Shown one piece after another: positions 11,090-22,098 of a stretch of DNA of 64,000 nucleotides. This DNA is from Anthracocystis setariae. Lineage: Eukaryota > Basidiomycota > Ustilaginomycetes > Ustilaginales > Ustilaginaceae. The stretch covers positions 518,073 through 582,072 of the forward strand of contig CAKMXJ010000020.1 of the NCBI GenBank assembly GCA_928724745.1, in the 5' to 3' direction. The translations under genes and the position numbers were made by a program. Numbering within the stretch: the first letter of the stretch is position 1; every line of letters starts with the position of its first letter. Below the pieces are notes generated by a model. That model ran no database searches. It was given only the letters and a program-made list of their open reading frames with translations, and was not told the origin of the DNA.

Positions 11090-11744
11090 TTAGAGCCTTT
11101 CGAAGAGCCAGAAGAACATGTTGTTCTTGGGCACCAGAGCCAACTGACGAGATGGGTTGGGTGAGGGCAATTATCGAGGTCAGCGATCCTGTTCATTCAA
11201 CCACCACGCTGTGAGCTTCGAGATGTCTTGCGCTGGGAAAACGTACATAGGGAGGGTACACAAGGGCGGGCGACTGGCTCATCAGCAGAGGCATAGGCAT
11301 GTCTCCAATTTCAGCCGCCTCGACTCTGCATGCGTGCAAGTAGCCAGGTATGTGTTGTCGCGCAGTGCAAGGGGGAACAGGGGTCGTTGTCAGTGTGATG
11401 GCACAAGGCAAGGTCAAATGTCTACTGTGATCGACTTACACGTAGGATTCGGCATGGTCGTTCTGCTTGGAATCCTCACCCATGCTAAAGATCCTGAAAG
11501 GACGAGGATGGCCCAGCGAGACGGGGCTCATAACGAAGGGCTCGTCCATGTAGCTGATGCCCTCGCTTCTGCCCTTGAGATGGATCATGTATTTGTCTCC
11601 ATCGACTTTCTTGACTTCCCAAGTCTGGACTTGGTCGTTGTCGCGGGGCAACATTACCAGAGGCTCGTTGGGCTTACGAGCGGTAACGTATCCTGCCATG
11701 TGACGGATCCTGTAGGTGCCTTCGATGTTCTTCGACTCAGGCAT
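11090..11744 (-). CDS. I66-type (cospin-like) beta-trefoil peptidase inhibitor
   Basis: Three exons on the minus strand, 11744-11440, 11325-11247 and 11143-11090, join in phase (GTAAGT and GTACGT donors, CAG acceptors) to give 145 aa. The start MPESKNIEGTYRIRH and the pattern TARKPNEPLVMLP, then QTWEVKKVDGDKYMI, match what I know of the fungal serine-protease inhibitor family I66. These are small cytosolic beta-trefoil proteins of about 145-150 aa found mainly in basidiomycetes. The C-terminus ALVPKNNMFFWLFERL fits the last strand of the fold. There is no signal peptide. The reactive-site loop cannot be assigned by eye. A TATA-like element lies about 120 bases upstream. Likely roles in the family are inhibition of serine proteases for defence or self-regulation; that is inference for this gene. 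Confidence 0.75.
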
Positions 11745-11862
11745 GGTAGGAAACGATTGCTTGAGAGGTGCGTTGAGCTGATTGAAGTGAGATGTGAGCC
11801 GAAACTTGGCACGGAGATGATGATGGAAGGGTTGCGAGGGGCTGGCTCGACACTTCGTGCGC

Positions 11863-11880
11863 TTTCTATATATGTCTTCT
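11863..11880 (-). promoter_or_regulatory. TATA-like element upstream of the I66 inhibitor
   Basis: The minus strand reads CATATATAGAAAG about 120-135 bases before the inhibitor start codon at 11744, a usual spacing for a fungal TATA box plus a short leader. No other gene on this strand is nearer. Confidence 0.4.
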
Positions 11881-12598
11881 ACACTCATGTCGAAATGTTG
11901 GGTTCCGTCGTATGCCATGACAACTGCGTTTCCACCATGAGGACCCATTCTGTCGGCTGGATCAGAGCTAGGAGACCAAGTAAGCTGAGCACTCAGTGTG
12001 GACGCCTGTGAGCACGGTGCCTCCTCGTTAGCCAAGAGGCTGAGTCGATATGGGTCATGTGAGCCGAGTTCTCGCCTTGTGACCTCCCTCCCCTTCCTAC
12101 TACGCCCGAATTGGTGTCGGTCGTGACCTCTTGTGCTTAGGATCGAGACTCGCTCCCACGACCACAACGAAGTGATCAGTCGTGATCTCCCCAAAGATCA
12201 CAAAGTGAAGTGATAACGCCAATCGATTCCCCTCATTCTCCAAGCCCTAAGCTTTGCCACATCAACGGCGCCCTTCACTCGCTGCATTCTCCGGATCGTG
12301 TATTTGAGGCCCAGGTCCGAGCTAGCATTTGTGAGAACATCTTGCTAGATTCATAGTCACAACCGACAGGAACGATTCACTTGCTTAGAAGCTCCCGTCC
12401 ATGAACTTCACCTAAAGCATCTCTTCGCTCAGTTCGAACACTTTGACCACCACCACCTCGAACCCAATTGCCTCCCTCAAGATGTACTACGTAGTCACTG
12501 CTCATTGGAACGACCCTTGAATGTTGATAGAAAGATTGTCATCAATGATTTGTATGCATATGCGTGGACATGCCTGTGGATCATCACCATTGCAACGT
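11881..12598. other. Intergenic, inhibitor 5' side to TRM82 3' end
   Basis: Both neighbours are on the minus strand. The region holds the inhibitor's upstream sequence and the TRM82 terminator side. An open frame continues upstream of the inhibitor start to 12194, but its composition is unlike a protein domain and I read it as leader sequence. Confidence 0.5.
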
Positions 12599-14479
12599 TT
12601 ATCCCTCTAGCGACGCGTTCTCCTGAGCCAGACGGATGGCTTCTCTGTTGCGCTCTCGACCTCGCTCACGCTTGCCTCCCTGCATAGTCTTGACAAGCTT
12701 GCGACGCTGTTCGTCGTCACCTTGAGGATTTGAAGAGGCGTTGGACGGCTTGGTGTCATTGACTTGAGCGACACCGATGAGTGATGTATCGAGCGGGTGA
12801 TTGAATCGACCCTTGCGGGATGATCGTGTGGCGATGATCTCGGCGGAAGAAGGCACTTCGATCTTGGGCCATGTCGTAAGCGCAGGATACAAGCCGAGAT
12901 GTTCCACAATCGACTGGTCCAGCAGCGCTCTAGGAACCTCCTCCGACGCATCTGCGCTGGGCTCAGTGGCCGGAATCAGCGCCTCGGCAAGATCCGACTT
13001 GGCTTGCCGCTCAAAGTCACCTGACGCATTGAGTTGAAAGACAGCAACTTGCGCGTCGGCGTGGTTCGTCGGCTCTTCCGGACGGAATTCTGAGCGGATA
13101 TCAAAGGTAGCAATCACCGAAGCACCGAAAGTCTCGTGACGGTTCAACAAAGTGAGGTGAAGGATCGGTGTTGGTGTTCGCGTGACACGGATGTGGTCCG
13201 AAATGCTACGGACTTTGTCGTCACCAGACAGAGGTGCTAGCAAAGCACCGATGGGGATGTGGAAGAAAGCAGTTGCACCTTCTACCACAATGAGAAGCTG
13301 TGCCAGCCCCTCTGCGTCATTGAAGGCAATCAGATCGCTGATGACTACGACCGGCTGGCTTTCTCTAGAGTATTTTGCAGCGCGTGGTTTCTGTTCGTCC
13401 TCGTTGCCCGCCGGTCCCTCTCCGGATGCTTGCTTACGCTTGGCAGCCTTGTTGCGCTTGCTGGATGCTTGCAATGCTTTGGATTCTCTCTTCCTCTCCT
13501 CCCGGTCGCGAGCAAGAACGTAAGGCGCCAATGCCTCTTGCAACAAGTTGATGGACAGGCATGCACTGTCAGAGGAGACATCAGCTGAAGGGTTGGGAGC
13601 TTGTGGTAGCGCCCATACCCTCAACGCGTAACCACCCTCGGAGCTGATGAGACGCAGGGTGCCGTCAGCCTCAGGAACAACAGCAAGCGCTCCCACAAAT
13701 GCTTCCGAGCCCATGAGATATCGGTCGATGACGTAGGCTGAACGTTTGGGGCCCCACCTGGAGATTCGAATGTGTTCGTCACGGTCTCCAGTAATGATGA
13801 AAGGAGGCGGGGCGTTCTTGATTGCTGATGGGACAAAGGCAAGACTGGTGATCATGCTGACGTGGCCCATCAGGATCTGCATGGAAGCATCGGTGGGCGA
13901 GTCCATCTGGTCTTGCTCATCCTGGTCTTCTCCGGAAGCATTTGTTGCGTTTGATGGGAGTGTACGAACGTCATCCTCGTTGACTAGGATACTTCGAACG
14001 TCACCGAAACGGTCGATAACGATGAGCTCCTCGGACCCAGCAGGCGTAGCATCGCTGGCAGGCATCCAGTGGAGGATAGCAGCTCGCTTGGGCAGAAGCT
14101 TGATGACAATCTCTTGTCCAAACTCGAATCCAGTGATGCTCTGATCCGGGGACCTTGAAAGCTTCCAAACTCGAAGCACCTTGTCGTCTCCAGTGAGGGC
14201 CAAGAAGCGATCCGAACGCGAGAAGCTGGCGAGTCGAGCAAAGCTAATGTGGGGTTGGTCGGCATATCGTGCTGCGTCCGACTGGTCAGGAAGCGTCGGC
14301 TGTGGCACAAAGACGGTAGTAGGAATGGCGTAGGTTTTGAAGCTGCCGTCAGGGCGTCCGTCGACAAGCTGAACTGAATTGGCCGAAAGGAAGACAGAAA
14401 GGTCGGACTTGTGGGCAACAGCGACATGGTGGAAGGGCGCGCTGGCCATGGCCGATTTGGATGGACCAGCTTCTGCCAT
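12599..14479 (-). CDS. TRM82: tRNA (guanine-N7) methyltransferase non-catalytic subunit (WD-repeat)
   Basis: Single exon, 626 aa from ATG at 14479; the frame extends upstream without a better ATG. Trm82/WDR4 partners the catalytic Trm8 in making m7G46 in tRNA. The WD40 signals run in order: SFSRSDRFLALTGDDKVLRV at about 75-110, LMGHVSMITSLAFVPS and FIITGDRDEHIRISRW near 200-245, and GGYALRVWALP near 290. Typical of fungal Trm82, a charged insert follows (EERKRESKALQASSKRNKAA), then further degenerate blades and a basic C-terminal tail (KRERGRERNREAIRLAQ). The length is greater than yeast Trm82 (444 aa), mainly through the insert and tail. The gene is divergent from the mitochondrial peptidase gene at 15595. 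Identification rests on repeat order and the family-typical insert, so the family is likely but not certain. Confidence 0.8.
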   Translation of the reverse strand: MAEAGPSKSAMASAPFHHVAVAHKSDLSVFLSANSVQLVDGRPDGSFKTYAIPTTVFVPQPTLPDQSDAARYADQPHISFARLASFSRSDRFLALTGDDKVLRVWKLSRSPDQSITGFEFGQEIVIKLLPKRAAILHWMPASDATPAGSEELIVIDRFGDVRSILVNEDDVRTLPSNATNASGEDQDEQDQMDSPTDASMQILMGHVSMITSLAFVPSAIKNAPPPFIITGDRDEHIRISRWGPKRSAYVIDRYLMGSEAFVGALAVVPEADGTLRLISSEGGYALRVWALPQAPNPSADVSSDSACLSINLLQEALAPYVLARDREERKRESKALQASSKRNKAAKRKQASGEGPAGNEDEQKPRAAKYSRESQPVVVISDLIAFNDAEGLAQLLIVVEGATAFFHIPIGALLAPLSGDDKVRSISDHIRVTRTPTPILHLTLLNRHETFGASVIATFDIRSEFRPEEPTNHADAQVAVFQLNASGDFERQAKSDLAEALIPATEPSADASEEVPRALLDQSIVEHLGLYPALTTWPKIEVPSSAEIIATRSSRKGRFNHPLDTSLIGVAQVNDTKPSNASSNPQGDDEQRRKLVKTMQGGKRERGRERNREAIRLAQENASLEG

Positions 14480-15594
14480 TGTGCCGAATATATTGTCGTT
14501 CAAGACACGCCGCAACAAGGTGATGAGATCTCTTCGCAGCCGGATATATGTTCGAAAGGATAGAGATGTTATGAACACGTTCATAGCTGCAACTGCAACC
14601 AACAACACCATCATTTTGCTTTCTTCTAACCTCAACCTCCACCCCGCAGTTCTTCCTGCTCATTCTGTCATACGACCGAAAAAAAAAAAAAAAAAAAAAA
14701 GCCAACAAAAAGCCAAAAAAATCGACAGAATTTCACGCTAAGTACAGCACGGTGTCGACTCGGACGAGTGACCCAAGCGTTTCCTTTTTTTCTTTTCTTT
14801 GGAATTTGCCTGATTTCGTTTTCGCCCTTCGGAATGGGTCGATCACCAACACCGCGCTGAGCTGACCCTCTAAAAAATCCCAAATCCTAAGCTTGAGAAG
14901 CGGGGCTCACCGGAACAGGTTACTTTAAGGCATAATCGAAATTCACCATTTGTAGTTCTGATTTGAGAAGAATTCGTACTTGACTACAGTGGTTGAGAAT
15001 ACAAACCTTGGGTTTCAATTCGAACATGCAGCGAATTTTAACTTGAGCACTGCAAGAAACAAGTACAGATTCTTAGGAAGCCGTTCGCTTTGAAATCTAG
15101 TCCGGCCTGCAGTGCAGCTCACCAATCAAGACTCTGTAAATGGTCAAAAAGAGCTGGGCTGGCTGGCTGGCTTCCTTTCTTTTCTTGTGACCGGTCGACG
15201 GGCCAAGTTGAAATGGCTTGCTTGGTTGGAAGCTCCGTTGCGCTTTGTCGGCCGTTCAGGGTCAGGAAGGAACGGAAGGAATTGTGTGGGAATCTCAGTA
15301 CTTAGTGTCGCAACTCGGGTTGAGTCGAAAGCAGATTCAAAATGGCTCTGTAGCTTTTGGATTTGGTTTTGGGTCGCCCATCCCATCGCCATTAAATTGC
15401 CCAGACTGACACACAGAGAGTGAGAGAGATTCACTCGGCTCAAGTTGTCGTTGGTCGCGCTGAGAAGCTTTGCAAAGTGGAATTGACTGATCTCGTCATC
15501 ATCGATATCCTCTCCATCTCCATCTCCATCGCCGCTGTCCCCACCTCACCTCACCCTCACCCTCACCCTATTCTGCCGCACAGCCTCCATCATA
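14480..15594. other. Divergent promoter region TRM82 / MPP-beta
   Basis: Shared upstream region of two divergent genes. It holds a run of 22 A at 14679-14700 close to the TRM82 start. A pyrimidine-rich stretch of CCATCTCCATC and CACCCTCACCC words sits just before the peptidase start, the kind of CT-rich leader common in front of highly expressed fungal genes. No reading frame here looks coding. Confidence 0.5.
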
Positions 15595-17486
15595 ATGGCT
15601 GCTCGTCTTTTCGCCCAGTCCTCGTTGAGGCTCGCCAGGGCCCAGAAGGTTCCTGCCACAGCCGCTACCTTCAACCTCCGCAACCTGGCTACCGCCGTCT
15701 CCCGTCAGCCCATCACCCAGACCACCACCCTTTCCAACGGTCTTACTGTCGCCACTGAGTCCAACCCCTCGGCTCAGACCGCTACTGTTGGTGTTTGGAT
15801 TGACGCCGGCTCCCGCGCCGAGACAGATCGCACCAACGGTACCGCCCACTTCCTCGAACACATGGCTTTCAAGGGTACGTATGCAATACCGACATCGTTC
15901 AGCAACCCGCATTCAGCCGCTCTGTCAAGAGAAAATTGTCGATCGCACCGAATGGCAGAAGAAGGAACGCACTGCACAGCAGTTCATCTGATCACCTGTT
16001 GAGATGGACTCGGATGGGCCGAGACTAAGTCCACTGTCACGTAGCGTCCGACTGCGCTCAGCATCGTTTCCAATGGTCTATTCGAAATTGGCTCTCCGTT
16101 GTACAGCAGGATGAGACCGGCGCTGGGTCAATCACGAGCCGGTGGTGCTTTCATCGAACCGAGTTCCCTGATATCGGCGTGCTGTTTGGAGAGGCACTGT
16201 TCGACGATCCCGTCTTCGACAAGCAAACACTGACCTTTGCCTTCCCGTTTTGTCTTCTGCCTTCCCGACGCTTCAACAACATTCTTTTCGCACTTCGACC
16301 TTCTGACTGCATCTGTCGACCCTCATCAATAGGAACCGGCAAGCGTTCCCAGCACGCTCTTGAGCTCGAGGTCGAGAACCTCGGTGCTCACCTCAACGCC
16401 TACACTTCCCGCGAACAGACCGTCTACTACGCCAAGGCCTTCCGCAAGGATGTCGGCAAGGCTGTTGACATCATCTCCGACATTCTTCAGAACTCCAAGC
16501 TCGAGAACGCCGCCATCGAGCGCGAGCGCGATGTGATCCTGCGCGAGCAGGAGGAGGTCGACAAGCTCAAGGAGGAAGTCGTCTTTGACCACCTCCACTC
16601 GGTCGCTTTCCAGGGCCAGCCTCTTGGCCGCACCATCCTCGGCCCCAAGAAGAACATCCTTTCGATCAAGCGCGAGGACCTCGCCGAGTACATCAAGACC
16701 AACTACACTGCTGACCGCATGGTGCTTGTCGGTGCTGGTGGCATCGAGCACGAGTCGCTCGTCAAGCTCGCCGAGCAGCACTTTGGTAGCCTTCCCGTCA
16801 GCCAGAGCCCCATCAAGCTCGGCCAGTCGTCTTCGCCCAAGACCAGCTTTGTTGGGTCCGAGGTGCGCATCCGTGACGACACCTCGCCCACTTGCAACTT
16901 TGCTATTGCCGTCGAGGGTGTCTCGTGGAAGTCGCCCGACTACTTCCCGATGCTCGTGCTCCAGAGCATCATGGGCAACTGGGACCGATCGCTCGGCTCG
17001 AGCCCCTTGCTCTCGTCGCGCCTGTCGCACATTGTCTCGTCCAACAACCTTGCCAACTCGTTCATGCACTTTTCCACTTCGTACTCGGACACCGGTCTCT
17101 GGGGTGTCTACATGGTTTCCGAGAACTTCGTGCAGCTCGACGACTTGATCCACTTCACTCTTCGTGAGTGGCAGCGAATGAGCACTGCTCCCACCGAAGG
17201 TGAGGTCGAGCGTGCCAAGGCGCAGCTCAAGGCCAGCTTGTTGCTCGGTCTCGACGGTACCACCGCCATTGCCGAAGACATCGGACGACAGCTCGTCACC
17301 GCCGGCAAGCGATACACTCCTCAGGAGATCCAGGCTGCCATCGACTCGATCGGTGTGCAGGACATCCAGCGTGTGGCGCGCACCTACTTGTGGGATGCTG
17401 ACTTTGCGCTCGCCGCACATGGCCAGGTCGAGGGTATCCTTGACTACAGCCGTATCCGAGCCGACCTCAGCAGCATGGTCTGGTAA
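15595..17486 (+). CDS. MAS1: Mitochondrial processing peptidase, beta subunit
   Basis: Exons 15595-15874 and 16333-17486 join in phase (AAG-G/GA-ACC gives KGTGK, the expected family sequence) to 477 aa. The protein is the catalytic M16 metallopeptidase subunit that removes presequences from imported mitochondrial proteins, acting with the alpha subunit in the matrix. It begins with an Arg-rich, acid-free presequence ([17 protein letters not shown]). It carries the inverted zinc motif HFLEH at residues 85-89, with the downstream glutamate in the [16 protein letters not shown] region. The C-terminal M16 domain ([19 protein letters not shown], then [19 protein letters not shown]) completes it. 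The length matches the family. The single intron of 458 nt is several times longer than most others in the window. Confidence 0.95.
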
Positions 17487-17674
17487 AATGATCAAAACGA
17501 CATAGCAGGCTGGGACACAGGTCGGCTGTCACAATCGCACAATCTCATCATATCACCCGCCTTTCCTTTTGTTCCTTTGACACTAGACGTCATCGCTTGT
17601 TATGCGGAGGATACCGCTTCACCTTGAATCAAGACTTTCTCAGCTCGATCTGCTCGATGTGTGGGCTGCATCGC

Positions 17675-17707
<33 letters not shown>

Positions 17708-18139
17708 GCTCACGAATGCCAAATTGCAAACGAGTAGAGCCGCTTCTTGTTGTGGTGGTCTTGTTGTGGGAATGCGGAATGAATCGTGTCAGTAGTGTAA
17801 CCGAAACACGCATTCTTTTTGTGGCAGAAAGTTCGGATGGGCCAGTGCGAGCGAGAGATGCAGCCAGCGTGTTGCGTGCATATGAGCAAGCAAAAGAGAG
17901 GGCTTAATTTCAGAATTGCAAATCGCACACCAAGCCAAGCCTTTCAGACCGTCGCGCTGTGCCTGTCTGCCACTGTGGACGAGCGTTTCTTGGCCCTTGC
18001 AGCGAGTGTGAACACCGCATCGCATCCTTCCAAAGTAACTTCTCTGTCCTTCTTGTCGAAACAGACACCTCCTACTACCAACACGCAACACCCTCGTCTC
18101 TGCCGACAGCATCCTTGTTTTGCGCATCGTTCGCCCAAA
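17487..18139. other. Intergenic with (TG)n tract
   Basis: Region between MPP-beta and the epsin, both on the plus strand. It holds a perfect TG repeat at 17676-17706. The frame of the epsin stays open upstream of its ATG back to about 17819, but the composition there is not protein-like and no ATG is present in a good context. Confidence 0.5.
17676..17706. repeat. (TG)n microsatellite
   Basis: About 31 bp of perfect TG dinucleotides downstream of MPP-beta. Slippage-prone and therefore a possible strain marker. Confidence 0.9.
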
Positions 18140-19474
18140 ATGGATCTCGACGACATCGGCAACAAGATTGCCAACTTGACCATGTATGATGTCAAGTCGC
18201 TGTATCGTCAGGCACGCAACTACGCGCTCAACATCAGCGAGATCGAAGCAAAGGTGGATGAGGCTACCAACGACGACCCTTGGGGTGCTAGCTCAACCCT
18301 TATGCAGGAAATCGCTCAGGCTACCAACAACTTTCAGGACTTCAACGAGATCATGCCCACCATCTATCGTCGCTTTATGGAGAAGGAGGCGCGAGAATGG
18401 CGTCAGATCTACAAGGCACTCCAGCTGCTCGAGTATCTTGTCAAGCACGGTTCCGAGCGTGTAGTAGACGACGCTCGATCCCACCTTGCCACCATCAAAA
18501 TCCTTCGAAACTTCCACTACATTGACGAGAAGGGCAAGGACCAGGGTATCAATGTGCGCAACCGTGCCAAAGAGCTTGCCGAGCTGCTGTCCGATGTGGA
18601 CCGCATTCGACAGGAAAGGAGGAAGGCGCGCTCCAATAAGACCAAGTACACCGGTGGAGGCAATGGCGAGTTTGTACCTGGAAGCGGTACTCGATACGGC
18701 GGGTTTGGTAGCGACAGCTACTGGGCTGGTGGAGGAGCCGCTCCGGGCGTAGGTAGCTCTAGTGGTGGTGGTGCAGGTGGTGCTGCCCGTGACAGCTTCG
18801 AGGAGTACGACGCTGGCGACTTTGAGGAGTCGGCTGCCCCAAGGCCAAGCTCAAGCACGACCCGTGCTGGCGCATCACGCGGCTCGCAGGCACCACCCAA
18901 GAAGGAGGCACCAAAGGTTGCCGACCTGTTCAGCTTTGACGACGACGATGAGCCTGTCGCTCCCCCTGCTGCACCAGCACCAGCTTCAGCACCTCAGACC
19001 GCTGCTGCCAGCGCTACCAACAATGATGCTTTCGGCGATGACTTTGACGACTTCCAAGCCGCCCCTGCGCCTGCTGCTCCTGCCGCAAAGCCCCAAGCAG
19101 CAACAGCAGCAGCAGCAGCAGCAGCGTCTTTCGACTTTTTCGATTCCGCACCACTGTCGGCGTCGAAGCCAGCTTCCTCTGGGATGATGGCCCCCTCTCA
19201 GCCTGCTCCAGCATCCAAGTCTACCACCACTCCGGCTGCTGCTCCGGCTTCTCGACCAGCGACCTCGACCAACTCTTCCTTCAACTTTGATGACCTTTGG
19301 GCCGCTTCGTCGGGCAAGTCGAGCGGAGCTGCCGGCAAGCAAAAGATGTCGATGGCCGAAATGGCCAAGAACCAAAGCTCTACCGCCCTTTTCGGATCCA
19401 CTTCTGCTTCTCAACCTGCAGCTCAGCAGCAGCAGCAGCAAGGTAAGAAGCCGGATCTCTTCGACCTCTTGTAG
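18140..19474 (+). CDS. ENT3: Epsin-type ENTH-domain clathrin adaptor (Ent3-like)
   Basis: Single exon, 444 aa, ATG at 18140. Residues about 12-145 are an ENTH domain very close to yeast Ent3: TNDDPWGASSTLMQEIAQAT, EWRQIYKALQLLEYLVKHGS, GKDQGINVRNRAKELAELLS. This domain binds phosphoinositides at trans-Golgi and endosomal membranes. The rest is a disordered Gly/Ala/Pro/Ser tail carrying short adaptor motifs: an acidic-phenylalanine gamma-ear site (FGDDFDDFQ), repeated acidic Phe sites (DLFSFDDDDE, SFNFDDLW) and a clathrin-box-like C-terminus (DLFDLL). A Gln run (six Q) precedes the end and an Ala run lies in the middle. The DDPWG signature favours the Ent3 branch over plasma-membrane epsins. 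It lies 229 bases before the DNA methyltransferase in the same orientation, with no functional link implied. Confidence 0.92.
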   Translation: MDLDDIGNKIANLTMYDVKSLYRQARNYALNISEIEAKVDEATNDDPWGASSTLMQEIAQATNNFQDFNEIMPTIYRRFMEKEAREWRQIYKALQLLEYLVKHGSERVVDDARSHLATIKILRNFHYIDEKGKDQGINVRNRAKELAELLSDVDRIRQERRKARSNKTKYTGGGNGEFVPGSGTRYGGFGSDSYWAGGGAAPGVGSSSGGGAGGAARDSFEEYDAGDFEESAAPRPSSSTTRAGASRGSQAPPKKEAPKVADLFSFDDDDEPVAPPAAPAPASAPQTAAASATNNDAFGDDFDDFQAAPAPAAPAAKPQAATAAAAAAASFDFFDSAPLSASKPASSGMMAPSQPAPASKSTTTPAAAPASRPATSTNSSFNFDDLWAASSGKSSGAAGKQKMSMAEMAKNQSSTALFGSTSASQPAAQQQQQQGKKPDLFDLL

Positions 19475-19703
19475 GTGGTTTCCGTGTCATTTGCCTTTGA
19501 CCGCTTTCGCAATTCGTCATTTGTTATAGGCTGAAATCAAGTTACAAGGCTTTGCGCAATCAAGTCACAATGCATTGTGTTGAAGATCGGTTGCGCTTTG
19601 TGGTGAAAGTGGGTTGGCAGTCAGTAGGTAAGGACTTGGTGTTTTTTCTTCGTGATCCTTCACACTGTATCGGGTTTGTTTTTGTGATCTTTGCATTGCA
19701 GTC

Positions 19704-22098
19704 ATGGCTCGAGAAGTCGACACCAAGGTTCCGATCAAGACTACGCGCAGCATCGTGGCTGTGCTTTCCGGCAACTTCGGGGTGAGCTGCGAGCATGTGA
19801 AAGTCGAAGCTGTTGAACTCGCACCTCGCGATCCATTGGCAAGGGGAGAGCTCGCCAACGTCGAAACTGCAGAAGCTGCTGCACTTCGAGCATTTTTCCT
19901 CCGACAGAATGCTGATCCGTCCGTGCAAGCAACGGCGGCGATCACGTTTAGTTCGATCAACAGCGGGGTTTCAACAGGAGATGTTGTCAAGGTCAAGTTG
20001 GGGTCCCGCGAGAAGCTCGTCATGGTGCATACCATGACCGGACCCACGATCGAAGGCGTCGAGATGGTCACGGCTTCCGACACGATGCTCCACGACGTTT
20101 TAGGTGGTACAGAGGTGTTTTTGACCAAACACCAAGTCACGTTTTTTCTGCGGGCTATGACGGCAAAGGTCAACGTCAACAGCATCGTCATCCGATATGC
20201 CTGGGATGAGAGCAGGCCGGCGATCTTGGGACTCCCCGAATGGGCGTCCCCACGTCCAACTCCCAAACCACTCGTGTATCACGAGGGCGACTTTGTCATG
20301 CTGCAACCTGGGCATGCGAAATCACTGCTAGATATTGTGCAGATCCAACGCATCCGCAATCTGTACGTTCTGGTGCGCCCGATGAACCGCCAATACCATC
20401 AAGGTTCCTCGTTCAAGCACGATCGTCTGCTCACCCCTGCTGCCAAGCTGGAACGTGTGGATAAAGCGGTGTTTAAGCCCATAGCGACTTGTCGTGTGTC
20501 TTTGCTCACCCAGAGCACCTCAAGCTGGACTGCCGACGCCAACGAGTTTCTCGTGAGTCCAGAAGATGCATTGCGTTTGCGACCAGAATGCGAACCGTGC
20601 AGGGTTTCTCATACGCTGCAAAGGAGAAAGCAACGTGGACTGAAGCCTCTCAACGCCATGGAGCTCATGTGCGGGGCTGGTGGGCTGAGTCTCGGACTCG
20701 ACTTATCCGGCGCTTGCGAGACTAGATTTGCGATGGATACGGACGAGCACGCAGTCAAGACGTTTCGAAGCCATCATCCTTCAGCCAAGGTGTACCACGA
20801 TGACGCTGGCGACGCTCTCCAACGTGCAGTAGCTGGGAGCAAATCGTCGCATGGCGTGGACTTGCCTAAACCAGGCGAGGTGGACGTGATCGCCGTCGGC
20901 CCTCCTTGTCAGGGGTTTAGCCGAAAGAATCGTGAGGCTCGACTGGAGGCGGCGGAAGAGGATCCACGAAATCTGCTGGTCTGCACTGTGCTTGGATGGG
21001 TCGACTACCTCAGGCCCAAATACCTGATCCTGGAGAATGTCGAAGGATTCTCGGCCGCAAAGCTAGGCGGGCATGAGAATGGGATGGTCAAGCTGGTCAT
21101 GAAATGTCTGATGGAGCTGGGATACGCATCGACTTGTGGCTTCGTTCAATCGGGAGCATTTGGTTGTCCACAGTCCAGGTTAAGATTCATCTTGATCGCC
21201 GCTCAAGTGGGGCTAGAGCTACCGAAACTCCCTCAACCTACCCACGAATTCCTAGGCAGGAAAGCCTTTAGCTTCAGTTGGGAAGACGGAAGAGGTGGAA
21301 CTCACAACGCGGACCCACCTCTATCAGTTGCACCCTTGCCTGCCATCACCGTTGCAGATGCGATTGATGATCTGCCGGCATTCGACTGGCAAGATCCTCA
21401 TCTGGTCTACGCTGGCCCGGATCCAATCGAGTCTGAGCGAGTCCGGGCTGGCTTCGCACAAGTGCCGGTGACACAAGGTGAAGCAGTTGGTGCAGATCCG
21501 ACTCGATACCGATTCGATCCGCGCACCTCGTATCAAGAGCGCATGCGAGTGCTTGGTGGCCAAACGAGGCTCACGGTTACCCAACATCAGAACTCGGGTC
21601 CCTCTCCCAACGCCGTGGAGAGAACCGTGAATGTCGCTCTGGAGCCTGGTGCCAACTATACTTCATGGAGCCAGCCCAAAATCAACAAGCCTGCTTTGCT
21701 TGATCTACACGAGGTGAGTACTGAAGAGCCACACATTGGTTACCTTCTTGGTATCGAATACAGTCCAACGCGTGCTGACACAGAAGTGCTTGTCTTTTTC
21801 TTGTATCGTGATGCAGAGTGAAAAGTGGCGCAATGACAAGCTTGCATTCACTCGTCTGGACAGAGATGGATACTTTCAAGTTCTCATGACCAAGATCAAT
21901 CCTAGGAGCAGTATGCTGCATCCCACGCAGAGAAGGCTCCTGACCGTCCGCGAGTGTGCCCGCGCACAAGGCTTGCCCGATTGGGTGCAGTTCCACACCG
22001 GTGCAAGTCTCGCTTCCGCGTTTCGACAGATTGGCAATGCTGTACCTATCCCGCTCGCCCAAGCACTGGGCAAGACCATCAATGCTGCGAGGATGTAA
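19704..22098 (+). CDS. DNA (cytosine-5) methyltransferase with BAH domains (DNMT1/Dim-2 type)
   Basis: Exons 19704-21713 and 21817-22098 (103-nt intron, GTGAGT donor, phase 0) give 763 aa. The catalytic motifs are all present and in order. They are: motif I (MELMCGAGGLSLGL, about 319-332); motif IV with the nucleophile Cys402 (VGPPCQGFSR); motif VI (LILENVEGF, 441-449); motif VIII (QSRLRF, 490-495); and motif X (FRQIGNAVP, 739-747). Before them lie a BAH module at about 188-300 (HEGDFVMLQPG) and a weaker BAH-like part at about 90-165 (LGGTEVFLTKHQ). There is no replication-foci domain or zinc finger, and with only 229 bases to the upstream gene there is little room for more exons. The enzyme should methylate cytosine in DNA, probably at repeats. 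Every key residue I can check is intact, so I expect activity. U. maydis is reported to lack such genes while some other smuts keep one. Confidence 0.93.

Noticed and set aside
16326..17495. 389-codon minus-strand frame
   Set aside because: Mirror of the MPP-beta exon 2; no domain, no sensible start and no splice logic.
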